From positions 149,898 to 213,897 of the forward strand of contig JAFMYY010000005.1 of the NCBI GenBank assembly GCA_017948555.1: DNA of 64,000 nucleotides, given 5' to 3'. The notes under the pieces are model-generated. The model worked only from the letters and a program-made list of their open reading frames with translations, made no database searches and was not told the DNA's origin. Each line of letters starts with the position of its first letter. The stretch's first letter is position 1. This document shows positions 9,155 through 17,899 of the stretch, piece by piece. The translations under genes were made by a program, and so were the position numbers. The stretch comes from Cesiribacteraceae bacterium YIM B00369. GTDB taxonomy: Bacteria; Bacteroidota; Bacteroidia; Cytophagales; Cyclobacteriaceae.

Positions 9155-11530
9155 TTACCAGTTGGCTACCACTTTCAAATTATAAAACCGGTTGGAAAGG
9201 GTGTTGGGAACAGCATATTGGTTATTATTAAAGTCATTTATCCAGCTATAAGAAATTACATTGTTATTTCCTAATAGATTAAGAATCTCCAGGCCCAGCC
9301 ATAAGTTGTTCATTTTTAAAATATGAGGTCTTACAATTTTGGAAAAACCAATGTCCACCCTTCTGTAAGATCTTCCCGAATAAAGGTTCCGGTATTCAAT
9401 ATTGCCTGATGGTCCGAATGGCAGTCCGCTTCCATATAACAGCTTCAGGTAAACACGCACACTTGGGTCGTTAGGCAGGTGGTCCTGAAAAAAAATTCCC
9501 AGATTCAGGCGCTGGTCCGTAGGTCTGCGGACATAACCTTTTGAATCTCCGGGAACATCTTCTGCCGTTTTCAGCAAACCCAGACTAAACCATGATTCTG
9601 CTCCGGGGATAAACTCCCCGCTCAACCTGAAATCAGCTCCTGTGGCATAAGCAACTGATTCATTATTGGCAAAATACCTGATTCTTACATTCTCTACATC
9701 ATAGGCGTTAACATTCCATAACTGTTTATAATATACCTCAGATACAAAGTTAAAGATCCTGTCCCACATACTGAAGTTCATATCGGCACCGGAAATAAAA
9801 TGAAAGGAGCTTTGTGCCAGAACACCAGGTCTTATCTCTCCATCAGGAGAACGGTACTCCCGGTATAGGGGGGGCTGGTGGTATAAGCCGGCAGCAGTTG
9901 TTAAAACCACATCTTTCAGCCATGCCGGCCTTACAGCATATTGAATCCGGGGGCTCAAAAGTATTTGCCTGTTAAGGTTAAAATAATGAAATCTTACCCC
10001 ATAGTGGAGAGTATGGTTCCCTGCACCGGGGTTACTTGTACTTTGAATGTACCCTTCCAGCCTCTGGTTGCGTAAGGAAATATCATTGGTAACTCTTTTT
10101 CCTTCGTTCACCCTGACAAAATCAGCAGAATCAGCAAAACCCCATTCTCTTAAACGGTCCTCTATATTTTCAAAGCCATACTGCAGGCCGAATTCAAGCA
10201 CCTGATTTTTGCCGTATTTCCATTCATTCCTGCTCTGTAAATTAAGGATCCGGGCCTGGAGCAGGTTCCTTATATTTTCATAATCTGTTCCTATTCCCAG
10301 AACACTCAGACATTCGGTATAGGTTGGAGAATTTGGGTTTATGTCGATATTGCAAAGCCGGTATCCTCCTTCCAGGTCTACATATTCTCTTTCAGTTGTA
10401 TGGAGGTAAGAAGCAATCCAGCTGGTTTTCAGTTTACTGTTCCAGCTGGTGGTCAGCTTTACAGAATTCTGCCACATATCGTAATTTAAAACTTCCTTCC
10501 CGTCGAAGCCTACATTCAGCTGTATGGCCTGTGCGTTAGTGCCAAAGGTGGTTTGCCGGTTTTCCGGTGTAACCAGATAGCGGTTTTGGGCATAGTTCAG
10601 CAGGAAGCTTAGTTCATTTTTTTCATTTAGCTGCCAGGTTAAATAGCTTTGAACATCAGTAAACCGGGGAAGGTATTCTCCTTTTGTATCAAGGGTATTT
10701 AACAGGTATCTGGCACTTTTATGGCGAATGCCGGTAAGGTGGGTAAAGCGTTTGTTCTTACTGGTACCTTCAAGGTGCAGCGCCCCTCCCAGCAAGCCTG
10801 CAGTTACAGATGCCCCTGTGGTATCCGGCTTCCTGTATTGAATATTTAAAACAGAGGAAAGTTTATCTCCCCATTTTGCCTGCCAGCCTCCTGAAGAAAA
10901 AGCCAGGCTTTCAATAAGATCAGGATTTACAAAACCTAAACCTTCCTGCTGTCCCGCCCTTACGAGAAAAGGCCTGTAAACAGGAATGTCGTTTACATAA
11001 ACAAGGTTTTCATCAAAATTACCTCCTCTTACTGAGTAAGAAGATGACAATTCGTTATTCTGTGTTACCCCGGGAAGTGTGGCCAAAACGGAACTGATAT
11101 CACCGAAGGTAGTGGTCATATGCTGAATTTCCCGCGGGTCCAGTCTGCTCATACTGCTCTGCTCCCTGAGGGACTCCTTTCTGCTATCCCTGACAGTAAC
11201 TTCGCTCAACAGCCTCCCTACAGCTTTTAATTCTATTGCAACACTCCTGGTCTCCCCCGGCGACAGCTTAATTTTCAGCTCCTCCGGAAGATGCCCGATA
11301 TAGGTTACCTTCAGGCGAATGGTATCACTTACATCCGGTATCTGTAATTTAAAAAATCCCGCGGGATTGGAAACTGTATTAAGTTGCTGCTCAAAAACCG
11401 TTATTCCCGCCCCAAACAGGCTTTCGCCTTCTTCATTAGTTACCTGCCCCTGCAAAACAGCCTGCTGAGCCACTGCCCCGGTAAACCAGAAACTGATGAA
11501 GAATATTAATATGAACCGGAATGGGAGCAA
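9155..11530 (-). CDS. TonB-dependent receptor with carboxypeptidase-regulatory-like domain
   Basis: A 791-residue outer-membrane receptor. A signal peptide (about 1-22, ending AVAQ) is followed by a CarboxypepD_reg-like beta domain (about 23-110). The plug domain (about 125-240) has SVRGGNFDENLVYVNDIPVY and the run GGWQAKWGDKLSSVLNI. A long beta-barrel ends in an aromatic residue (ANW). Receptors of this type import bulky ligands using TonB energy. There is no SusD partner. Its start lies 8 bases after the stop of rpe, so it may be expressed from the rpe promoter, an unexpected pairing. The substrate is not predictable. Confidence 0.9.
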   Translation of the reverse strand: MLPFRFILIFFISFWFTGAVAQQAVLQGQVTNEEGESLFGAGITVFEQQLNTVSNPAGFFKLQIPDVSDTIRLKVTYIGHLPEELKIKLSPGETRSVAIELKAVGRLLSEVTVRDSRKESLREQSSMSRLDPREIQHMTTTFGDISSVLATLPGVTQNNELSSSYSVRGGNFDENLVYVNDIPVYRPFLVRAGQQEGLGFVNPDLIESLAFSSGGWQAKWGDKLSSVLNIQYRKPDTTGASVTAGLLGGALHLEGTSKNKRFTHLTGIRHKSARYLLNTLDTKGEYLPRFTDVQSYLTWQLNEKNELSFLLNYAQNRYLVTPENRQTTFGTNAQAIQLNVGFDGKEVLNYDMWQNSVKLTTSWNSKLKTSWIASYLHTTEREYVDLEGGYRLCNIDINPNSPTYTECLSVLGIGTDYENIRNLLQARILNLQSRNEWKYGKNQVLEFGLQYGFENIEDRLREWGFADSADFVRVNEGKRVTNDISLRNQRLEGYIQSTSNPGAGNHTLHYGVRFHYFNLNRQILLSPRIQYAVRPAWLKDVVLTTAAGLYHQPPLYREYRSPDGEIRPGVLAQSSFHFISGADMNFSMWDRIFNFVSEVYYKQLWNVNAYDVENVRIRYFANNESVAYATGADFRLSGEFIPGAESWFSLGLLKTAEDVPGDSKGYVRRPTDQRLNLGIFFQDHLPNDPSVRVYLKLLYGSGLPFGPSGNIEYRNLYSGRSYRRVDIGFSKIVRPHILKMNNLWLGLEILNLLGNNNVISYSWINDFNNNQYAVPNTLSNRFYNLKVVANW

Positions 11531-11538
11531 AACCAGGA

Positions 11539-12207
11539 TTAATTTGTTTTTTGCTCATTAACGCGCTTCAGCGACGCAATAGTATTTATTGGATTTTCTG
11601 AACTGAAAACAAAACTGCCTGCCACCAGAACATTAGCACCGCTCTCCAGTAACTGGTTTGCATTGGATAAAGAAACACCTCCGTCTATTTCAATCAGTGT
11701 TCCGGTTCCTCTTTCATCTATCATCCGGCGGAGGTCTTTTATTTTCTGATAGGTATACTCAATAAACTTCTGACCGCCAAAACCGGGATTAACAGACATA
11801 ATACATACAAGATCGATATCATGGATAACATCAGCAAGATGAGTAACACTGGTATGCGGGTTAAGGGCCACTCCTGCCCTGCAACCAAGGCTTTTGATCT
11901 GCTGCAGCACCCTGTGAAGATGGGTACAGGCTTCGTAATGAACAGTAATATTTTCAGCACCCGCCTTTTTGAAAGCTTCCAGATAATTTTCCGGTCTCTC
12001 TATCATGAGGTGTACATCAAGCGGCTTTTTAGCATGCCTGTTAATGGCTTCCGTAACAGGAATCCCAAACGATATATTAGGGACAAAGCTTCCGTCCATA
12101 ATATCCACGTGTATCCAGTCTGCCTCACTTTGGTTTAGCATTTCAGTTTCCTTTTGGAGGTTTGCAAAGTCAGATGCTAAAACAGAAGGTGCTATTAATG
12201 GTTTCAT
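11539..12207 (-). CDS. rpe: Ribulose-phosphate 3-epimerase
   Basis: Interconverts ribulose 5-phosphate and xylulose 5-phosphate in the pentose phosphate pathway. From the ATG at 12207 the protein is 222 residues, the normal family length, beginning MKPLIAPSVLASDFANL. Typical blocks are HVDIMDGSFVPN, DVHLMIERPE, SVNPGFGGQKF and EIDGGVS near the C-terminal phosphate site, with metal-binding His and Asp residues in the first two and last. An upstream in-frame ATG at 12390 would add 61 unrelated basic residues and is rejected. The TonB-dependent receptor follows 8 bases later. Confidence 0.95.
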   Translation of the reverse strand: MKPLIAPSVLASDFANLQKETEMLNQSEADWIHVDIMDGSFVPNISFGIPVTEAINRHAKKPLDVHLMIERPENYLEAFKKAGAENITVHYEACTHLHRVLQQIKSLGCRAGVALNPHTSVTHLADVIHDIDLVCIMSVNPGFGGQKFIEYTYQKIKDLRRMIDERGTGTLIEIDGGVSLSNANQLLESGANVLVAGSFVFSSENPINTIASLKRVNEQKTN

Positions 12208-12529
12208 GGGAAAAAATTCAGTATTTAAGTCGTAATGGTTAAACCCCTGGAACAGATTTAGGATAAGCTGTTCCAAATAGTTTTCAAATATATAAGAAAA
12301 AAGAAAGGAAAGCGCTTTGAGCCGGTGTAAACTTTGCCCTTTCGCCTTTTTATGCGACTTCTTTCCATTTTTAAGCCGGATCCCGGGCACAAAGGGATTG
12401 ATTTGTTCCCTCCCGCAGAGTATTAAATGTGCGGGCCATGTCAGTTAAAGGTCTTTATATAATTCTTTACAAAAAATCCAAAAACTGCAGGACGTAAGGC
12501 ACCTCTTCTACCCCACCTTCCGGTGCAAA
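12208..12529. other. Intergenic region upstream of rpe
   Basis: Contains an in-frame but unrelated extension of rpe and no other credible gene. It should hold the rpe promoter and the end of the subtilase transcript. No clear terminator or TAnnTTTG element was identified. Confidence 0.45.
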
Positions 12530-14158
12530 TCAATACCTGATAATTTTAAAAGGACTAATTTTCCCGTTATTGATAACTTCCAGGATATAAAATCCTTTCG
12601 GAATATTCAGGAGGTCGACAACAAAGGTTTTTTCCCCGGACCGGAGGGGTGTTACCTTCCGGTTCTCAATAAAAGTTAAGCCGGCAGGAGTATATAATTT
12701 TATATAAGTATCCACGGCAGGCTGTTCGCTGAACTCCAGAAAGAGATGACCTTCCTGAACAGGATTAGGATAAATTTTTATATTATCACGACTGCGGATT
12801 TTTTCAATTGCCAGCAACTCACCCTCCATCAAAGGAAAAAATGGCTTACCCCAACCAAATACAGTGTCAGGGTTTGCGGCCTTACTTCCTGAGGATAAGA
12901 TCAGCTCTCTTAGTTCCTTACTGCTTAGTTGTGGAAATGCCGCCCAGGCTGCTGCGGCGAAACCTGCAATTTGTGGAGCAGCATACGAGGTGCCATTCCC
13001 TGCAGTAAACCCGCCATTCTCGTTGGCTACGGTTGTTTTATAGCCTATAGCCACCACCTCCGGTTTTATTCTTCCATCAGCCGTTGGCCCTCTGGAGCTA
13101 AAAGATGCTATTTCTCCACCTTCCCTGATTGCCCCTACAGAAATAATACCTTTTGCATCAGCAGGTGTAACTATATATTTCCAGGCACTGCTTCCGGAGT
13201 TTCCTGCGCTTACCACCACTACTATCCCGCGTTCTGCGGCCATAGTTGCAGCCCTTGCAGATACGGTGGTATTTCCATCCAGGTCCCGGTAGGAATAGTT
13301 CATTGCAGGGTCATCGAAGGTATTGTAGCCTAATGAGGCCGTAATAACATCAGTTCCCGCACTATCGGCCCATTCTGCTCCCAGCAACCAGTTGTATTCT
13401 TCAATTAAATATTCTGAACTTACATCCTCCGTAACCGCAAGTAAAAATTCAGCCATTGGAGCTGTACCAATAAAATTTGCAGAGTCTATGGCAGCAATTG
13501 TGGAAAGTGCCTTTGTACCATGGGTACTGTAGCGGAAAACATCGGTGGAGGATGTAGTAAAATCATGCTGACCTATAAGCTTTCCTTCATCGAAAAAGTG
13601 ACTGAAATAAGGAAGCTCATCTACAGCCAGGAAGCCTCCATCTAAAATGGCAATTAGTTTTCCTTCACCGGTAAAACCTTTTGCCTGCATTTGGGGAACG
13701 CCTAAAATTGTATTCTGGTGATTTTCCGGCGGGCTTAGCTGAGCACTCAGGCGTAACGATCTTTTCTTTCTTTGGCTTTGCCCGTCAGACAGTTTTGTCC
13801 CCGGGGCCACAAACACCACAGAATCTACTTTGGGAAGCAGCTCAATTCTTTTTAAGTCAGCTGCATTGGCTTCAATAAGAGCTGCATTAAACCAGCGGGA
13901 CCTGTAAAAAACTTTTCCACCTGCACTTTTCACCTCTTCCACATAAGCTTCGCTTACCGGAAGATCTTCCTCAGACAGTAAAATTCCCTGTTTGCTTCGC
14001 CGCTCCAGTGCTCTTGGAGAAAGAAAAGCTTCCGGCTGCTCCAGAGACCAGGTATTATTTTCTTTATCACTGAAAAAAACCATGTAACGGTTCGTTCCCT
14101 GAGCCTGCAAACATAGCGGAAACAGTAATGGAACAAAAAATATTAAAAAACGATGCAT
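12530..14158 (-). CDS. Secreted S8 subtilisin-like protease with T9SS sorting domain
   Basis: A 542-residue exported serine protease. A signal peptide (1-20, ending LQAQ) leads to an inhibitor-like prodomain (about 24-120), then the catalytic triad Asp173 (AILDGG), His213 (STHGT) and Ser391 (GNGTSYAAPQIAGF), with oxyanion Asn320 (SAGNSG). The final 80 residues form a type IX sorting domain: IYPNPVQEGHLFLEF, then FYILEVINNGK. It should cross the outer membrane through T9SS and act outside the cell. It follows the lipoprotein gene by one base and is probably in an operon with it and mnmA. Confidence 0.92.
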   Translation of the reverse strand: MHRFLIFFVPLLFPLCLQAQGTNRYMVFFSDKENNTWSLEQPEAFLSPRALERRSKQGILLSEEDLPVSEAYVEEVKSAGGKVFYRSRWFNAALIEANAADLKRIELLPKVDSVVFVAPGTKLSDGQSQRKKRSLRLSAQLSPPENHQNTILGVPQMQAKGFTGEGKLIAILDGGFLAVDELPYFSHFFDEGKLIGQHDFTTSSTDVFRYSTHGTKALSTIAAIDSANFIGTAPMAEFLLAVTEDVSSEYLIEEYNWLLGAEWADSAGTDVITASLGYNTFDDPAMNYSYRDLDGNTTVSARAATMAAERGIVVVVSAGNSGSSAWKYIVTPADAKGIISVGAIREGGEIASFSSRGPTADGRIKPEVVAIGYKTTVANENGGFTAGNGTSYAAPQIAGFAAAAWAAFPQLSSKELRELILSSGSKAANPDTVFGWGKPFFPLMEGELLAIEKIRSRDNIKIYPNPVQEGHLFLEFSEQPAVDTYIKLYTPAGLTFIENRKVTPLRSGEKTFVVDLLNIPKGFYILEVINNGKISPFKIIRY

Positions 14159-14159
14159 T

Positions 14160-14873
14160 CTATTCCTTTCCGTATGCTTTGAGTTTTAACTCCTGCAGCA
14201 ATCCCGAGGTTATTATTCCCTGACCTATACAATCAGGATTGGCACAATAATTAATATTCTGAATAATTTTATAAACAGGGCCGATATTAAGACTGTAAAC
14301 CTCTTTATTAATTTCCTTTCTCACTATCTCATCCTGAATATTACGCTGCAGAACCGTTAAAGTATTACTGAATACAGTATCGTAAAGTGAAAATGGCCTT
14401 CCCACATCTATCATTTTAAAATTGTCTGCCAGTGAAGAATTAAGAAGGTTACTATCCCAGGTTTTTCCTTCTGCCACAGGAAAAACGAGCTTCAGCAAAG
14501 GAATATTATTATTCAGCTCTATTGCCTGATAGTTGTTTCTCCTTATATGATAAACGGAATCCAGCTGCCAGGTGCTTTGGACTGATACTCTTTTTAACCT
14601 TTCCATTATAAAAGTAGTATCCCCTTCCTGGTTCAGATAATTATCAGCAATCCGTTCCTTTATTTCATAAACCAGGGTGTCGTTTTCAGATGCAAAATTA
14701 TAATTGATCTGGAATACATCGTAGGTTCTGTACAATCCCTGCGACAAAGGGTAGTAATCCATCCCTGTCCGGGATGGATCTGCTTCCACTAATACCTTTT
14801 CGCAGGAAATTGCTGAAATGGCCAGTAATACTGGTATAATCAGGCTGAAGCGATTAATTGTGTGCCATTGCAT
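14160..14873 (-). CDS. Putative lipoprotein, unknown function
   Basis: A 237-residue protein with a short basic N-terminus, a hydrophobic core and a lipobox (AISAISC, Cys24), so a lipoprotein. The mature part is beta-rich with repeated ITVL/YxI patterns and several polar strands, and a late CANPDC motif. It resembles the broad group of Cytophagales lipoproteins but I recognise no named domain. Its start overlaps the end of mnmA by 20 bases, and the subtilase follows one base after its stop, so all three may be co-transcribed. It might assist the exported protease, which is inference only. Confidence 0.75.
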   Translation of the reverse strand: MQWHTINRFSLIIPVLLAISAISCEKVLVEADPSRTGMDYYPLSQGLYRTYDVFQINYNFASENDTLVYEIKERIADNYLNQEGDTTFIMERLKRVSVQSTWQLDSVYHIRRNNYQAIELNNNIPLLKLVFPVAEGKTWDSNLLNSSLADNFKMIDVGRPFSLYDTVFSNTLTVLQRNIQDEIVRKEINKEVYSLNIGPVYKIIQNINYCANPDCIGQGIITSGLLQELKLKAYGKE

Positions 14874-15993
14874 GTTTTTGTTGTTCCTGTTTAAAGCTTT
14901 TAGATATCCAGCCTCCTCCCACTACATCGTCACCCTCATAAAAGACTGCAGCCTGCCCCGGAGCTATTGCATGAACTCCCTTACCAAAGAAAACCTTCAT
15001 GGTATCGCCTGCCTGTTCTATTACGGCCGGAGTACCTGGATCATTATATCTTACTTTGGTAACTGTATCTAACCTGTTACTGTCGAGCATAGCATATTTG
15101 CCCATTACCAGCTGGTTTACATACATTCCATCACGGCTTAATTCATCAAAAGTTCCCAAAACCACTTCGTTGGAATCCTTCCTGATCTCTACAACAAACA
15201 CAGGATAACCTAAGGCTATTCCGAGCCCTTTGCGTTGCCCTACAGTATAAAAAGGGTAGCCCTCATGCTGCCCCACAACAGTACCATCTTCAAGCACAAA
15301 ATTTCCACCTGCAACCTTCTCCTGCAGCCCGTCTACCCTGCGCTTCAGAAACCCCCTGTAGTCATTATCAGGAACAAAACAGATTTCATAAGATTCAGAT
15401 TTTGAAACGAGCTCTACAAAGCCCCGCTCCATAGCCATTTCCCTGATTTGAGTTTTGGTAAGGTGCCCGAGCGGAAAAAGGGTGCGGCTGAGACTTTCCT
15501 GCGACACGCCCCATAAGGCATAGGACTGGTCTTTATTTTTATCGAAACCCCTGCTGATGACATACCTGCCGTTTTCCTGCCGGAGGTTGGCATAATGGCC
15601 TGTGGCTATATAGTCGCAGCCCAGTTTATCTGCTCTCCTGAGGAGTGCATCCCATTTAATGTGGGTATTGCAAAGCACACATGGGTTTGGTGTGCGGCCA
15701 GCGATATATTCGTTCGTAAAATGATCAATTACATAATCGCCAAATTCATTCCGGATATCTAATATGTAATGAGGAAACCCAAGGCTTACGGCAATATTCC
15801 GTGCATCATTAATTGAATCCAGACTACAGCAGCCTGTTTCTTTTTTACCTTTTGCTGAGCCTGATGATGCATAATCCCAGGTTTTCATGGTCATACCTAT
15901 TACTTCATATCCTTGCTCATGAAGTAAAACAGCGGCTAATGAACTGTCAATGCCACCGCTCATGGCTACTAAAACTCTTCCTTTTTTACTCAT
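14854..15993 (-). CDS. mnmA: tRNA-specific 2-thiouridylase MnmA
   Basis: Catalyses 2-thiolation of U34 in the wobble position of Lys, Glu and Gln tRNAs. The 379-residue protein has the PP-loop SGGIDSS (12-18), the catalytic Cys in NPCVLCN, GCDYIATGHYA, and the second Cys in SYEICFVPD. A C-terminal beta domain with the YTVGQRKGLG block follows. Length matches the family. It is the natural partner of MnmE (46786-48171), which modifies position 5 of the same uridine, though the two are 30 kb apart here. Confidence 0.96.
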   Translation of the reverse strand: MSKKGRVLVAMSGGIDSSLAAVLLHEQGYEVIGMTMKTWDYASSGSAKGKKETGCCSLDSINDARNIAVSLGFPHYILDIRNEFGDYVIDHFTNEYIAGRTPNPCVLCNTHIKWDALLRRADKLGCDYIATGHYANLRQENGRYVISRGFDKNKDQSYALWGVSQESLSRTLFPLGHLTKTQIREMAMERGFVELVSKSESYEICFVPDNDYRGFLKRRVDGLQEKVAGGNFVLEDGTVVGQHEGYPFYTVGQRKGLGIALGYPVFVVEIRKDSNEVVLGTFDELSRDGMYVNQLVMGKYAMLDSNRLDTVTKVRYNDPGTPAVIEQAGDTMKVFFGKGVHAIAPGQAAVFYEGDDVVGGGWISKSFKQEQQKHAMAHN

Positions 15994-16055
15994 AATTCCG
16001 TGATTTCGCAGGGTTCAAAGCCCTGTTTACACATTTATTTATATATGTAATAATA

Positions 16056-16090
16056 CAAAAAGGAAGAAACAATCATTCGCTTCTTCCTTT
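16056..16090 (-). terminator. Hairpin terminator
   Basis: Perfect 10-bp inverted repeat (16059-16068 with 16081-16090) and a 12-base loop, followed on the minus strand by TTTTTG. It lies just beyond the stop of the DUF6952-like gene and before mnmA. Confidence 0.65.
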
Positions 16091-16122
16091 GTTTTATTTC
16101 AGATTTTATAACCTGTGTAATT

Positions 16123-16368
16123 TTAAGAAATAGATTCCCTTACCTTTTTAGTGTATTCACGTAAGGCTGTTTTAAAATCTTTACCTTCCTTATCCATTTG
16201 GTCCTTAATATAAATGGCAGCAAGTACATGGGTAAGTTGTTCTCCAACATCATCACCTCCCACTTCAATTAAGGTACAGCATTCCCGTTCCACAATTTCT
16301 TCTTCAACTGCCATCAATTGATCAATGGAAGCGTTTTCCACCAGGTTTTTAATTACAGGTATTTTCAT
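16123..16368 (-). CDS. Small conserved protein, DUF6952-like
   Basis: An 81-residue soluble acidic protein beginning MKIPVIKNLVENAS, with a central EIVERE segment and GDDVGEQLTHVLAAIYIKDQM. This pattern fits a small family found across Bacteroidota (I recall it as DUF6952), often beside thioredoxin-like genes, as here. Function is unknown. It may be co-transcribed with the thioredoxin gene 220 bases upstream. A hairpin terminator follows it. Confidence 0.65.
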   Translation of the reverse strand: MKIPVIKNLVENASIDQLMAVEEEIVERECCTLIEVGGDDVGEQLTHVLAAIYIKDQMDKEGKDFKTALREYTKKVRESIS

Positions 16369-16590
16369 ATTGCTCTTAATATTTTCTTTTAACAGGTTTT
16401 CAAAAGAATGTTAACCCTTATATAGTAACGAACCTTAAACTTTAATCAGGAACCTGCCTGTACAGAAGCAGGGGTTGATCATATAACAATAACATCCCCC
16501 GGCTTTCCCGATATTATGGGAAAGAATAAAAATCCGGCAGGCGAAAAGCATGCAAGCTTCCATATCGAAAGAAAGCAGCCTTCTCCTTTG

Positions 16591-16905
16591 TTAAAGTTTT
16601 TCAATAAGGCTTACAACGGCCTCTTCTTTATTAGTGGCAACCCCATCTACCAATTCTCCATTTTCAAAAATGGCGAAATACGGCAGGCTGCTAACTCCTG
16701 CAGCTTTTCGTGCTTCTGGATTTTTCTCAGCATTTACATCAAGAAATATCAAACCGCTGTATTTTTCATCGTTCGATATCCTTTTATATTTAGGAGCAAA
16801 CAACCTGCAGCTACCGCACCAGTCGGCAAAATACTTTACCACTACCTTGTTGTTCTCTTTTATTTTTGATTCAAATTCGTTGTCAGTTACCAGTTCAACA
16901 GCCAT
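16591..16905 (-). CDS. Thioredoxin family protein
   Basis: A 104-residue cytoplasmic thioredoxin fold. The active site is WCGSC in VKYFADWCGSCRLFAPKY, and the cis-proline region reads SSLPYFAIFENGE. The CGSC centre differs from the standard CGPC, which may shift redox potential. No signal peptide is seen. It is upstream of, and probably linked to, the DUF6952-like gene. A TAnnTTTG-type -7 element lies about 20 bases before its start. Confidence 0.85.
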   Translation of the reverse strand: MAVELVTDNEFESKIKENNKVVVKYFADWCGSCRLFAPKYKRISNDEKYSGLIFLDVNAEKNPEARKAAGVSSLPYFAIFENGELVDGVATNKEEAVVSLIEKL

Positions 16906-17235
16906 AATTAAAAAGTTTTTTTTACAAATATACAGGAGGAAATTAAAATTTACAGGATTTCATTAATGAAAATCCTTTTAACCTCCCACCTGAAGAACAA
17001 CCTCCTGTAACCGAAATGGTTATTTTTTTCTAAAACAGTTTTATTTTTACATTTAACAGTCAGGCAAATTAGCAACATACAAAAGAATCCGGATGATTCA
17101 GCCAGCAAAAACTTTCGTTTGTGCTTTTTCTGTTCCTGAAGCTAAAGCAGGACATTATCAATATAAGAAAAAAACATACTTCTGGAAAAAGAGCTTCCTT
17201 TTTCTCATCTTTGCGCCCGACCAGATAAAATTAAT
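16906..17235. promoter_or_regulatory. Divergent promoter region, thioredoxin and TrpF-like genes
   Basis: On the minus strand TATATTTG (plus-strand CAAATATA at 16925-16932) matches the Bacteroidota -7 consensus TAnnTTTG upstream of the thioredoxin gene. On the plus strand CATCTTTG (17206-17213) matches 7 of 8 positions, 22 bases before the TrpF-like ATG. Clear -33 elements are not evident. No gene is seen in the rest. Confidence 0.45.
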
Positions 17236-17868
17236 ATGGCTTTAGAAACTTTTGTAAAGGTAGGCAAAGTAAATAACCTGAGCGATGCGCGATATTGTGC
17301 GGGAATGGGTGTTGATGTTATAGGCTTTAACCTTGTTCCGGGCACAGAAAATTATGTAGCTCCTGAAAAATACACGGAAATCACCGAATGGCTGGCGGGA
17401 GTGGATTTTGCCGGTGAATTTGAAGGAGTTACTGCCGAAGTAATTATGGAACAGCTTAAACAGTATGATGTTCAGTACATCCAGATAAATAATCCTGAAC
17501 TTATTCCAGCCTTGTCCATACAGGCTGTTCCAGTTATTTTAAAGGTAGATATGGACCTGAATAAGGATATGGAACAAATAAAATCAACAATAGAGCAGTT
17601 CCATTCAGGAGTTGAATATTTTCTGTTTGAAAATGAACAGGATAGTTTTGATGAAGCCATTCAGGCGCAGCTTTTGGAGCTTGCCAAAGCTTATCCTGTG
17701 CTTTTAGGCTATGGGGTTACAACCAGTAATGTAACAGACCTTGTGCATCAGTCAGAAATCAGGGGTATTGCCTTGCTTGGAGAAGAAGAAATAAGAGCCG
17801 GCTACAAAGATTTTGACAAATTAGCTGAAATTCTCGAACTGCTCGAGGTAGATGAGTTTGGCGGTTAA
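17236..17868 (+). CDS. TrpF-like (phosphoribosylanthranilate isomerase fold) protein
   Basis: A 210-residue protein whose N-terminus follows the PRAI pattern: VKVGKVNNLSDARYCAGMGVDVIGF, then YVAPEKYTEI. In true TrpF the first strand reads KxCG with the catalytic Cys; here it is KVGK, so that Cys is missing. A late GYGVTTSN and GIALLG may form the phosphate-binding strands, and the second acid (Asp at about 104-106, KVDMD) may remain. It may be a non-catalytic or re-purposed TIM barrel. No other trp genes are nearby. Its end overlaps the largest frame of the membrane glycosyltransferase. Confidence 0.6.
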   Translation: MALETFVKVGKVNNLSDARYCAGMGVDVIGFNLVPGTENYVAPEKYTEITEWLAGVDFAGEFEGVTAEVIMEQLKQYDVQYIQINNPELIPALSIQAVPVILKVDMDLNKDMEQIKSTIEQFHSGVEYFLFENEQDSFDEAIQAQLLELAKAYPVLLGYGVTTSNVTDLVHQSEIRGIALLGEEEIRAGYKDFDKLAEILELLEVDEFGG

Positions 17869-17899
17869 GCAACTATTTCCTTTAACTTTCAGTCATTTC

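Noticed and set aside
12208..12390. N-terminal extension of rpe by 61 residues
   Set aside because: The extension is basic and unrelated. The family start is at 12207.
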